Below are positions 7,011 to 13,856 of a DNA stretch of 14,536 bases, piece by piece (the first letter of the stretch is position 1; each line of letters begins with the position of its first letter). Where the stretch lies: contig CABQER010000020.1 of NCBI GenBank assembly GCA_902463235.1, positions 1 to 14,536 on the forward strand, given 5' to 3'. Origin of the DNA: an uncultured Faecalibacterium sp. (GTDB lineage Bacteria; Bacillota; Clostridia; Oscillospirales; Ruminococcaceae). The notes beneath the pieces were generated by a model. The model was not told the DNA's origin. It saw only the letters and a program-made list of their open reading frames with translations, and did not search any database. The position numbers were made by a program, and so were the translations under genes.

Positions 7011-8363
7011 TCAGTTGTTGGAAGCGAGGATGCTGTTGGCCGTGTCAAAGAAGGTCTGTGCAGCTTCGGCAGGGGTAGCCTGACCGTAGAACACGCTGTA
7101 AGCGATATCCTTGAACTGGGTGTTGACCTCGGAGATGCCGGAGGGGTCCGGAGCAGGGGTGCTGCCGCAGTAATCGGCGGCATCGGAAACGAAGTCGAAC
7201 ATCTCGATCTGCTTCTCAGTCAGGGCACCGGCGCCGGTCAGGTGGTCACGGGCGTTGCTTGCAGAAGGAGTTCCGCGCTCGCCTAGCATGATGTCGTTGG
7301 CCTCGTCGCTGTTCAGGAACCAGCTGATAAAGGCGGCAGCCTCTGCCTGCACCTTGGAGGTGGCAGAAACGGAGAAAAACATACCGGGCTTGTACCACAG
7401 AGCCTTCTCACCGGCCTTCTTCACTGGGGGAACCAGCAGCTCCAGCGTGTCGTTGCCGGCGTTGGCGCCGATGGTGGCAAAGTTGTTCCAAGACTGGTGG
7501 AACGCAGCGTCACCGGTGATGACCGGGCTTGCATCGTTGCCCAGAGTAGCGATCTGCTCGTACTCGTCGGGGTTGGGGGCTGCACCGGCGTCGATCAGGT
7601 CCTTCCACAGCTGGAAGTAATCGGTCAGGATCTGCACGTCATCAAAGCCAAGGCTCTTGTTGTCCTCTGCGAACAGGGAAACGCCGTACTCACGCACCCA
7701 GTAGTTCAGCAGGTTGGTGTCGATAAAGGCAGAGCCGCCGAAGCCGTACTTGCCGGTCTTTTCTTTCACGGTCTTGCAGATGGAAACGAAGTCGTCCCAG
7801 GTCCAGCCGTTTTCGGGAGGCGTTACACCGGCTTCTTCCAGCACAGCGGGGTTGTAGATGAAGGACACCAGCGAGGTGGACAGCGGGATACCCACCATCT
7901 TACCGTCGATGGTACCGGCATCTGCCAGAGCGTCATCCACATTGGAGATATCCAGCGTGCCGTCGGAGGCAAAGGAGGACAGGTCTGCCAGAGAGCCGTT
8001 CTTTGCGTAGGTGGAGATGTACATATAGTCCATCTGGACGATATCTGCCATGCCGCCGGTAGCGGTGTCGGTAGCCAGCTTCTCAAAGTAGCCGTCCCAG
8101 CCGGAGGGGGTGGTCTCGAAGTGGACGTGGGGGTTCAGCTCGGTGTACTTGTCCAGAACCTTCTGGGTCAGGTCGTGACGGGTCTGACCGCCCCACCAGG
8201 TCATACGGATGGTCACATCACCGTCCGCGGCGGATGCTGCAGCGCTGCCGGATGCGGCAGAAGAAGCAGCGGTGGAGCTGGATGCGCCGCCGCAGGCAGC
8301 CAGAGCACCAGCCATGCCGGCAGCACCGGCAACCTTCAGAAAGCTTCTACGAGAGATCTTCAT
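7011..8363 (-). CDS. sugar ABC transporter substrate-binding lipoprotein
   Basis: This 450-aa extracellular solute-binding protein (family 1 type) is anchored as a lipoprotein and delivers sugar to the two permeases. The signal region reads SRRSFLKVAG (4-13), a textbook twin-arginine motif, then a hydrophobic stretch and the lipobox LAAC with Cys24. A Ser/Ala-rich linker (27-46) follows. The mature part has typical SBP landmarks: VTIRMTWWGG, YTELNPHVHFE, DIVQMDYMYISTYAKNGSLADL, and GIPLSTSLVSFIYNPAVLEEAG; the many Trp and Tyr residues suit sugar binding. The ATG at 8363 has GGAGG 8 nt upstream; an in-frame extension to 8663 would run through a repeat and the leader and is not credible. The terminator at 6963-7000 separates it from the permeases. 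The ligand cannot be read from sequence; neighbours suggest an acidic oligosaccharide. Confidence 0.95.
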   Translation of the reverse strand: MKISRRSFLKVAGAAGMAGALAACGGASSSTAASSAASGSAAASAADGDVTIRMTWWGGQTRHDLTQKVLDKYTELNPHVHFETTPSGWDGYFEKLATDTATGGMADIVQMDYMYISTYAKNGSLADLSSFASDGTLDISNVDDALADAGTIDGKMVGIPLSTSLVSFIYNPAVLEEAGVTPPENGWTWDDFVSICKTVKEKTGKYGFGGSAFIDTNLLNYWVREYGVSLFAEDNKSLGFDDVQILTDYFQLWKDLIDAGAAPNPDEYEQIATLGNDASPVITGDAAFHQSWNNFATIGANAGNDTLELLVPPVKKAGEKALWYKPGMFFSVSATSKVQAEAAAFISWFLNSDEANDIMLGERGTPSASNARDHLTGAGALTEKQIEMFDFVSDAADYCGSTPAPDPSGISEVNTQFKDIAYSVFYGQATPAEAAQTFFDTANSILASNN

Positions 8364-8420
8364 AAAAATTTCCTCCATTATCCTTCGTGTATTTTTGGAA
8401 GAGAGCCGTCGCTCCCGGTC

Positions 8421-8450
8421 TGTGCACACCCTTTTTCTGACTTTATTGTA
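8421..8450 (-). promoter_or_regulatory. probable promoter and possible operator of the binding-protein gene
   Basis: A good -10 hexamer TACAAT (minus strand, 8450-8445) lies about 80 nt before the start codon; no convincing -35 is seen 16-18 nt upstream in an A/T-rich tract. The palindrome TGTGCACA (8421-8428) falls roughly 10-17 nt after the predicted start of transcription and could be a protein-binding site. The operator role is inference. Confidence 0.45.
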
Positions 8451-8476
8451 TCGCTTTTTTTCAAAAACAAAATGGA

Positions 8477-8512
8477 AAATGCCGGTCTTTCTCTTGGAAA
8501 AAACCGACATTT
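8477..8512 (-). terminator. possible terminator or hairpin upstream of the binding-protein promoter
   Basis: AAATGTCGGT and ACCGGCATTT form a 10-bp stem with one G-U and a 16-nt loop, followed on the minus strand by T-rich sequence. It lies between repeat C and the -10 of the binding-protein gene and could end transcription from the regulator gene. The T run is interrupted, so a regulatory hairpin is also possible. Confidence 0.4.
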
Positions 8513-8522
8513 GAAAAAAGGA

Positions 8523-8652
8523 AAACCCTCTCAATCTCGCTTGCGCTCGCCAGCTCCCCCGAAAGGGGGAACTTTGACACTGCATTTCGGTTGCGTCAAA
8601 ACCTCGCCCTTCGGGAGAGGTGGCAGTGCGCCAGCACTGACGGAGAGGGTTT
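8523..8652 (-). repeat. hairpin repeat C (MITE/REP-like, 130 bp)
   Basis: Perfect 10-bp terminal inverted repeats, AAACCCTCTC (8523-8532) and GAGAGGGTTT (8643-8652), enclose a series of hairpins including CCCCC/GGGGG, TTTGAC/GTCAAA, CTCgCCC/GGGaGAG and CAGTGC/GCACTG. Length and hairpin order match repeat A although the primary sequence differs. It begins 4 nt after the stop codon of the response-regulator gene. Confidence 0.8.
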
Positions 8653-8656
8653 GTTC

Positions 8657-9097
8657 TTAACACTTGTTCCTATATTCCGTGGGTGTTACGCCGCAAAGTT
8701 TGCGGAACACCTTGGAAAAATACTGTCCATCCAGCGGGTAGCCCACCAGCTCTGCCAAGCGGCTGATCTTCATATCCGGCTGGAATTCCAAAAGCCGCTG
8801 CGCCTGCGTGATGCGGGCGTGCTCTAGATAAGCCGAAAAACGCTCGCCGGTCATCTGGGAGAAGATACGCCGCAGATGGTCCTCACTCATGAACAGCCGC
8901 TGCTGCGCAATGGTCTGCAGGCTGAAATCCGGGTCGGAGAGGTTTTCGTAGATGGCAAGAAAGATCTCGCGGCTGCGGGCATCCGGCTGCGGCAGGCTCC
9001 ATGCAGAGGTCAGGGCATCTGCCCATGCCGGGAGCGAATCCTCCGGGGCAGCCTTGTCCTCGAACAGCAGCTTCCATGCCAGTTCGCACAGCTGCTG
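8657..9097 (-). pseudogene. stranded AraC-type DNA-binding half of the YesN-like regulator
   Basis: Reading on in the same frame past the TGA at 9098-9100 gives 146 codons that complete a YesN-type regulator. It begins QQLCELAWKLLFED, then SREIFLAIYENLSDPDFSL, then an HTH_18 (AraC-family) domain. The second helix-turn-helix is complete: ISRLAELVGYPLDGQYFSKV and KLCGVTPTEYRNKC before the stop. Because the frame is unbroken, a single base change explains the split. No ATG, GTG or TTG with a ribosome-binding site precedes the domain in frame; the first in-frame ATG (8890) would cut off its first helix. This part is therefore probably untranslated, unless the stop is a sequencing error or is read through. 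Confidence 0.85.
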
Positions 9098-10123
9098 TCA
9101 CTGCCGGGGACGGTAGTTTTTTGCTTCCATCCGGGCAAAGGCAAGGGCCAATTCCCGCAGCAGCTCCTCGTAGCTGCCCGCCTGCCGCAGGGCGCGGATA
9201 TCAAAAATTTCGTTCACCGTTTCCGGCAGGGCGGCGTTCTGGCTGGGGCGCAGCAGGGCGGTCTCGTTCTCGTCCGGATTCAGCTGCAAAAGCTCCTGCA
9301 CCTGCTGGAACAGAACGGAAAGCTCTGCAAGCATTCCTGTCCGGCTGGCAGACGAAAGCATCGGAAGGGTCTCAAACCGCTTGAATTCTTTTTTGAGGAC
9401 ATGAACGGCAGTTTCCACGCTTGGCTCTGCCATTGCATCGGTCAGCACCAGCACATCCCGGTTGATGCCCGTGGTCATCAGCAGGGTGCCGTCCGGCAAA
9501 AGGTCCCCCAGCATATTGCCCACCACATACCGCTCCAGCGAGTCGAACCCGCACTTGAGCCGGAAGTCCAGCAGCAAAACGCGGCGCTCCTCGCCGCCCA
9601 GCTCGTCCAGCAATTGCCGGGTGCTGCTGCCGCCTACCGGCAGCGCACGCCCCTGCAACAGGTCACGGAACAGCTGCTCCCGTGCATAGGGCTTCAGCAG
9701 CCGAGCCTCGGTCTCCATCTTTTCAGAGTGCGCATTCCTTTCACGGGTCTCTTCCAGTTCTGCGAACGCCTTGTTCAGCACAGGGATCATTTTGGATTCG
9801 TCGCAGGGCTTGAGAATGTAATGCCGAACACCCAGTTCCATGGCCTGACTGGTAAACTCGTAGTCGCCGTAGCCGGACAGCACCACAAACGTCATATCCG
9901 GGTACTGCTCCCTTGCCTGCCGGATCATCTCAATGCCGTTCATCACCGGCATCTTGATGTCCACAATGGCAAGATCCGGCCGGTATTTTGCGATTTTCTC
10001 CAACCCCTCCGCACCGTTCCGGGCAGTGGAAACGACCTTCATTTCATAGGAGTCCCACGGAATGAACTGCGCCATTCCCTCGCGCTCGATTTCCTCATCG
10101 TCCACGATCAAAAGCGTATACAA
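9098..10123 (-). CDS. YesN-like response regulator, truncated by a stop codon
   Basis: As it stands this encodes 341 aa: a receiver domain and the linker region of an AraC-type response regulator, without the DNA-binding domain. The receiver shows the acidic pair in LLIVDDEE (D8, D9), phospho-acceptor D55 in IVDIKMPVMNG, and the conserved Lys in YILKPCDE. The start is probably TTG at 10123, with GGGGAGG 6 nt upstream and the typical beginning MYTLLIVDDEE; an ATG 21 nt further out has a site only 2 nt away. It ends at an in-frame TGA after EAKNYRPRQ, and the missing HTH half continues in the same frame (8657-9097). An intact protein would be about 488 aa, normal for YesN. It should be phosphorylated by the YesM-like kinase at the far end of the locus and activate the transporter and enzyme genes; the truncated form probably cannot bind DNA. 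Confidence 0.9.
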   Translation of the reverse strand: MYTLLIVDDEEIEREGMAQFIPWDSYEMKVVSTARNGAEGLEKIAKYRPDLAIVDIKMPVMNGIEMIRQAREQYPDMTFVVLSGYGDYEFTSQAMELGVRHYILKPCDESKMIPVLNKAFAELEETRERNAHSEKMETEARLLKPYAREQLFRDLLQGRALPVGGSSTRQLLDELGGEERRVLLLDFRLKCGFDSLERYVVGNMLGDLLPDGTLLMTTGINRDVLVLTDAMAEPSVETAVHVLKKEFKRFETLPMLSSASRTGMLAELSVLFQQVQELLQLNPDENETALLRPSQNAALPETVNEIFDIRALRQAGSYEELLRELALAFARMEAKNYRPRQ

Positions 10124-10157
10124 GCCGATCCTCCCCTTCTCCATTTCTCCTGCCTAT

Positions 10158-10186
10158 AAAATAATATACTTTATTATAATTTGCAA
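10158..10186 (-). promoter_or_regulatory. promoter of the response-regulator gene
   Basis: On the minus strand TTGCAA (10186-10181) and TATTTT (10163-10158) are separated by 17 nt of very A/T-rich DNA, standing out from the GC-rich surroundings. The start codon lies about 35 nt downstream of the -10. Confidence 0.6.
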
Positions 10187-10423
10187 GATTTGTCTGCAGA
10201 ATGTCGCTCTGGTTCAAGAAGAATGCCGGATTTGTACAGGCACGGCGGGCAAAAATGTGATATCCTGAAGCCACAGGAATTCCGCATCGTGCAGCCTGCA
10301 CGCCCCGATTGCTACGGAACTGTGCAGGAATGGAATGCCTTCCAAGACTTTTTGCTTGGTTTTCTCCTTCTTCATCATTTTCACAGCATAGAAGCAGCCG
10401 TTCGTGAATGTCGGCTGCTTTTG
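10187..10423. other. divergent intergenic region with a 15-bp palindrome
   Basis: No gene is supported in this gap between the regulator and the esterase. It contains the perfect palindrome CGTGCAG-c-CTGCACG (10288-10302), an 8-bp TCTGCAGA near 10193, and a terminator-like hairpin just before the esterase -10. The open frames here lack ribosome-binding sites. The region is the natural place for operators controlling both directions, but no binding site is proven. Confidence 0.5.
10392..10422 (+). terminator. terminator-like hairpin upstream of the esterase promoter
   Basis: The 9-bp stem AAGCAGCCG (10392-10400) / CGGCTGCTT (10412-10420) is followed by only a short T run. It ends 2 nt before the extended -10 of the esterase gene. 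It may insulate the promoter from transcription entering from the left. The left arm and loop share CAGCCGTTCGTGA with the terminator at 13647-13688. Confidence 0.5.
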
Positions 10424-10432
10424 TGCTATACT
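10424..10432 (+). promoter_or_regulatory. extended -10 promoter of the esterase-GH28 pair
   Basis: TGcTATACT is an extended -10 element. No good -35 is found at 16-18 nt, which is common for extended -10 promoters. Predicted transcription starts near 10439, giving a short leader before the ATG at 10464. Confidence 0.55.
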
Positions 10433-10463
10433 GAGGTAAAAAACACGCAGGAGGCGTTTTGTT

Positions 10464-11204
10464 ATGGCATTATGGATCAACGATGGTCTGCACGAGGCAG
10501 CGCAGGACATCCGCTCGTTTTTACTGGTGGGGCAGTCTAACATGGCAGGGCGGGGCGATCTGACCCCGGAGAACACCATCACCGCACCGGACTGCTTCAT
10601 GCTGCGGATGGGTCGCTGGCAGGAAATGAGCGAGCCGATCAATGTAGACCGGGCGGTAACCGAAGGAAGCTGTCCCCGCAGCGGAGCGAACCTTGCCGCC
10701 AGCTTTGCTGCACAGCTGCAAAAAGAGACCGGAGCAAAAATCGGTCTGATCCCCTGTGCAGACGGCGGGACCCGCATCTCGCAGTGGCAGCCGGGAGAAA
10801 TTCTGTTCGACCATGCGGTCTTTCAGGCAAGGCTGGCACAGCGCACCTCTACGCTGACCGCTATCCTGTGGCATCAGGGCGAGAGCGACTGTCTCGCCCC
10901 GGAGCAGCTGGAAGCCTACCCGGAGCAGTTTTTGCGCACGATGCGGGCCTTCCGGGCGGAGCTGGGGGATCTGCCCATCGTGGTGGGAGAGCTGGGCTAC
11001 CCGGAAAACGGTTTCCACGGAACCCCGGCAGAACTGCTGAAGGAGTTCAACCGCCGCCTGCCGGAGCTGGCCGCGCAGTTACCGAACTGTGCGGTGGTCT
11101 CCGCTGCAGGGCTCACCGCCCGCCCGGACGGCCTGCACTTTACCACAGAGGCCCTGCGCACGCTGGGCCTGCGGTATCTGGAAGCCTACAAAAGCCTGCT
11201 GTAA
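10464..11204 (+). CDS. SGNH/CE6-like carbohydrate acetylesterase
   Basis: This 246-aa predicted esterase removes acetyl groups from plant polysaccharide fragments. The family signature of the sialate O-acetylesterase/CE6 group is clear: LLVGQSNMAGRG with the nucleophile Ser25, the AILWHQGESD block (133-142), and the C-terminal PDGLHF with the presumed catalytic Asp222 and His225. There is no signal peptide, so it acts in the cytoplasm. The ATG at 10464 has AGGAGG 9 nt upstream. The GH28 gene follows after 11 nt with its own ribosome-binding site, so the two form one transcript. The function parallels YesT of the Bacillus yes cluster, although CE6 enzymes are best known as acetylxylan esterases; pectin or xylan cannot be decided from the sequence. 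Confidence 0.87.
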   Translation: MALWINDGLHEAAQDIRSFLLVGQSNMAGRGDLTPENTITAPDCFMLRMGRWQEMSEPINVDRAVTEGSCPRSGANLAASFAAQLQKETGAKIGLIPCADGGTRISQWQPGEILFDHAVFQARLAQRTSTLTAILWHQGESDCLAPEQLEAYPEQFLRTMRAFRAELGDLPIVVGELGYPENGFHGTPAELLKEFNRRLPELAAQLPNCAVVSAAGLTARPDGLHFTTEALRTLGLRYLEAYKSLL

Positions 11205-11215
11205 GGAGAGTTTTT

Positions 11216-12745
11216 ATGCCGAACCATTTCTTTTCACAAAACGGTCTGTCCGCCTGCTGTACCGATACCAGTATTACCCTATTCTGGGATAAGCCCGCCG
11301 CAGCCGGTGCAGCTGAAACCTATACGGTTCTGTTGGACGATGCGGTTGCTGCTCATACCGAAAAGACCCATTGCACCTTGGAAGCACTTCGCCCGGAAAC
11401 GGCCTATTCTCTCTTTGTCCAGTGGCGGAGCGGAAGTATCGGGGAACTGACCGTTCGCACCACTCCTACCAAGCACCGTCTGAATGTGACCGCCGCACCG
11501 TATTTTGCGGTGGGCGATGGCGAGACCATGAATACTGCCGCCTTGCAAAAAGCAATCGATGACTGCGGTGAACAGGAAGCCGTTTACCTCCCGGCAGGCA
11601 TCTACCGCACCGGGGCATTGCGTCTGCACAGCAATATGGAGATTTTTCTGGAGGAAGGAGCTGTGCTGCAAGGCACTGCGATCCCGGAGGATTATCTGCC
11701 GCGCATCCCCAGCCGGTTTGAGGGTATCGAAATGGAGTGCTACAGCAGTCTGCTGAACCTTGGCACACTCGACCATACCGCCGGGCCGAACTGTGAAAAT
11801 GTGATTCTGCGCGGCAAGGGTACGATTGCATCCGGCGGCAAGCTGCTGGCAGAGCGCATCATTGCAAGCGAGCGGGAACAACTGAAAGAATATCTCGATC
11901 AGAACGCCGAACTCGTATCCACCTGCGAAAACGCCGATACGATTCCGGGGCGCGTCCGTCCACGCCTTGTGAACATGAGCAACTGCCGGAATATCTGGAT
12001 GGAAGGGCTGACCTTTGCAAACGGCGCAAGCTGGAACCTGCACATGATCTACTCCGACCAGATCGTAACAGACCATTGTACAATTCGATCGGATGGGGTC
12101 TGGAACGGGGATGGATGGGACCCGGATTCCGCTACCAACTGCACCCTCTTTGCCTGCGAATTTTTCACCGGAGATGATGCGGTCGCCATCAAATCGGGAA
12201 AGAACCCAGAGGGAAATCTCATCAACCGACCCACAAAGCACATCCGTGTGTTTGACTGCCACAGCGGTTTTGGACATGGTATTTGCATCGGAAGCGAGAT
12301 GAGTGGTGGTGTGGAGGATGTGAAGATCTGGGACTGTGATATGGCAGTATCCACCTCCGGGCTGGAGGTCAAGGCTACGAAAAAGCGGGGTGGCTATGTC
12401 CGGAATGTGGAAGTGCGGGACTGCACGCTCTCTCATGTCATGGTGCACGCGGTGGGCTACAACGACGACGGAATCGGTGCACCTGTGCCGCCTGTGCTGG
12501 AAGATTTTCGCTATGAGCGGGTGACGCTGCTTGGGCGGTACATCGACCACGATCATGTGTGGCACACCTGCCCTGCCATCGAACTGAAGGGCTTTGATCT
12601 TCCGAGCCATGAAGTGCGGAATATCCACTTCAAAGATGTCGTACTGGAAGATAACAGAGGCCCGGAACAGAACATTCTGATGCAAGACTGTCTGAACGTC
12701 AGTTTTGAGAATGTGACAGTCCGACCGGGAGTACAGCCGGGATGA
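11216..12745 (+). CDS. GH28 family galacturonidase, cytoplasmic
   Basis: This 509-aa glycoside hydrolase family 28 protein is probably an exo-acting galacturonidase on imported pectic oligosaccharides. Residues about 17-85 look like a fibronectin-III-type domain, as in exo-polygalacturonases. The beta-helix follows, with the strand-capping AVYLPAGIYRTGAL (122-135). Catalytic landmarks: N297-G-D299-G, the D320-D321 pair in FFTGDDAVAIKSG, and the GHG triad (353-355) in GFGHGICIGSEMSGG. The usual RIK is replaced by E384-V-K386 in SGLEVKATKKRGGYV, so Lys is kept and Arg is lost. No signal peptide is present. The ATG at 11216 has AAGGAGAG upstream, starting within the esterase stop codon. An in-frame extension to 10784 only overlaps the esterase in another frame and is rejected. 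Confidence 0.92.
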   Translation: MPNHFFSQNGLSACCTDTSITLFWDKPAAAGAAETYTVLLDDAVAAHTEKTHCTLEALRPETAYSLFVQWRSGSIGELTVRTTPTKHRLNVTAAPYFAVGDGETMNTAALQKAIDDCGEQEAVYLPAGIYRTGALRLHSNMEIFLEEGAVLQGTAIPEDYLPRIPSRFEGIEMECYSSLLNLGTLDHTAGPNCENVILRGKGTIASGGKLLAERIIASEREQLKEYLDQNAELVSTCENADTIPGRVRPRLVNMSNCRNIWMEGLTFANGASWNLHMIYSDQIVTDHCTIRSDGVWNGDGWDPDSATNCTLFACEFFTGDDAVAIKSGKNPEGNLINRPTKHIRVFDCHSGFGHGICIGSEMSGGVEDVKIWDCDMAVSTSGLEVKATKKRGGYVRNVEVRDCTLSHVMVHAVGYNDDGIGAPVPPVLEDFRYERVTLLGRYIDHDHVWHTCPAIELKGFDLPSHEVRNIHFKDVVLEDNRGPEQNILMQDCLNVSFENVTVRPGVQPG

Positions 12746-12762
12746 TGCCGGTTTTCTCCAAG

Positions 12763-12793
12763 AAAGCGGTCGCTTTTCTGCAACCGCTTTTGG
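12763..12793 (+). terminator. probable terminator after the GH28 gene
   Basis: The stem AAAGCGGT (12763-12770) / ACCGCTTT (12783-12790) with a 12-nt loop is followed by a short T run, then GGGG. It is a weak terminator, 17 nt past the GH28 stop and just before the promoter of the next gene. Confidence 0.6.
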
Positions 12794-12801
12794 GGCTTCT
12801 A

Positions 12802-12810
12802 TGCTACAAT
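12802..12810 (+). promoter_or_regulatory. extended -10 promoter of the membrane-protein gene
   Basis: TGcTACAAT is an extended -10 element 24 nt upstream of the start codon. No -35 of quality is seen. It resembles the extended -10 before the esterase. Confidence 0.5.
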
Positions 12811-12834
12811 AGAGCCATAGAGAGGTGAACAGAT

Positions 12835-13602
12835 ATGCTGTTTGGACGCGAATTTATGCCGGAAGGCGCGGGGGGCAGCCCGGATGCGCCCCGCAAAAAG
12901 GGCGTTGCCCGGTTGGTCGAGATTTTGAGCCGCGATCTGGACGGTATTTTTCTCTCCGGCCTGCTGGCATTGCTGGCGTGCGTCCCGGCGGCAGTTCTGA
13001 TCGGGCTGGCCCTTTGGCTGGGCAGCCTGCCGCTTTGCCTGCTGGCGGCGGTGGCCGCCGGCTGGCTGGTGGGCCCGGCTCTGACCGGCCTGCACGATAC
13101 CATCCTGCGGGCGCTGCGGGATGAGCCGGGCTACTGGTGGCATACCTATAAACGAGTCTGGAAGCAAAGCCTCCGCAGCAGTCTGGTCCCCGGCATCGTG
13201 TTTACCGTACTTTGGGCATTGCTTGCATGGTCGGCGTTCGTGCTGCCGCAGATGACAGAGATCTCCGTAAGCTTTGCAGGCATCCTGCTGTTGGATGCGG
13301 TTCTTCTCCTGACGCTGGGCAGCTATTTCTGGATGCAGAATGCCCTGTTTGCGTGTTCGGCTTTTCAAAAGCTTTCCAACTGTATGCGGATGTTCCTTGG
13401 CTTTCTGCCGCAGACCTTTCTTTCTGCGGCAGTGCAGAGCGGATACTGGCTTCTGATGGTGTTCCTGATCCCTCGGTGTGCCTTTGTATTCCTGCTCACC
13501 GGGCTGTGGGTCCCGTGTCTGTCGGCCGTATTTGCCGTATATTCCACGATGGAAAGTACGTTGCATCTGGAAGAGCAGATCCATGATGCCCATGTTCATT
13601 GA
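12835..13602 (+). CDS. YesL/DUF624-like membrane protein
   Basis: This 255-aa integral membrane protein has an amphipathic N-terminus and about six hydrophobic segments, near 38-62, 64-85, 117-137, 144-166, 196-213 and 214-236. The cytoplasmic stretch GPALTGLHDTILRALRDEPG followed by a KRVWKQSL block matches the layout of the DUF624/YesL family, whose members lie beside yesMN-type two-component genes. Their molecular role is unknown. The ATG at 12835 is preceded by GAGGTG at 7 nt spacing. It has its own extended -10 and is followed by a strong terminator, so it is a single-gene unit at the edge of the sugar locus. Family assignment rests on pattern and context; an unrelated polytopic protein remains possible. 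Confidence 0.65.
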   Translation: MLFGREFMPEGAGGSPDAPRKKGVARLVEILSRDLDGIFLSGLLALLACVPAAVLIGLALWLGSLPLCLLAAVAAGWLVGPALTGLHDTILRALRDEPGYWWHTYKRVWKQSLRSSLVPGIVFTVLWALLAWSAFVLPQMTEISVSFAGILLLDAVLLLTLGSYFWMQNALFACSAFQKLSNCMRMFLGFLPQTFLSAAVQSGYWLLMVFLIPRCAFVFLLTGLWVPCLSAVFAVYSTMESTLHLEEQIHDAHVH

Positions 13603-13646
13603 GCGTTTTTCTTCTCCTTCATCATAAAAAGCATATCTCCATTCTG

Positions 13647-13688
13647 CAAAAACAGCCGTTCGTGATTTTCTCCGGACGGCTGTTTTTG
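13647..13688 (+). terminator. strong terminator after the YesL-like gene
   Basis: A perfect 13-bp stem, CAAAAACAGCCGT with ACGGCTGTTTTTG and a 16-nt loop, has T-rich and A-rich ends, so it can act in both directions. It begins 44 nt after the stop codon. Confidence 0.85.
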
Positions 13689-13856
13689 CATCTCGAAATT
13701 CTTCTTGCGATCTGCAGCAAAGCATGGCGTATCCATTCTGTGAAACGATGCTTTGAAAGAACGTTCCGCGCTTCCATCGAAAAGCGTCCCAGACCTTATC
13801 ATAAGAAAGCACGACAGACCACTGTAAGAGTGCCGTAAGGCGGAAAGGACACAAAC

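Noticed and set aside
7497..8660. 387-aa plus-strand open frame
   Set aside because: It is antisense to the binding-protein gene and repeat C; no start signal or domain.
8364..8663. Extension of the binding-protein gene to an upstream start
   Set aside because: It would place 100 residues before a perfect lipoprotein signal peptide and translate repeat C and the leader.
9098..9100. TGA read as selenocysteine or as a recoded sense codon
   Set aside because: No selenoprotein family is involved, no obvious stem-loop was seen directly after it, and other genes in the window (for instance GH28, the binding protein and permease 2) end with TGA, so TGA is a stop here.
8876..10159. 427-aa plus-strand open frame
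   Set aside because: It is antisense to the response regulator and is explained by the codon bias of the opposite strand.
10181..10540. 119-aa frame in the divergent intergenic region
   Set aside because: No ribosome-binding site, overlaps promoters and the esterase start, and no family-like pattern.
10784..11215. N-terminal extension of the GH28 gene
   Set aside because: It overlaps the esterase in another frame, and a good ribosome-binding site directly precedes the ATG at 11216.
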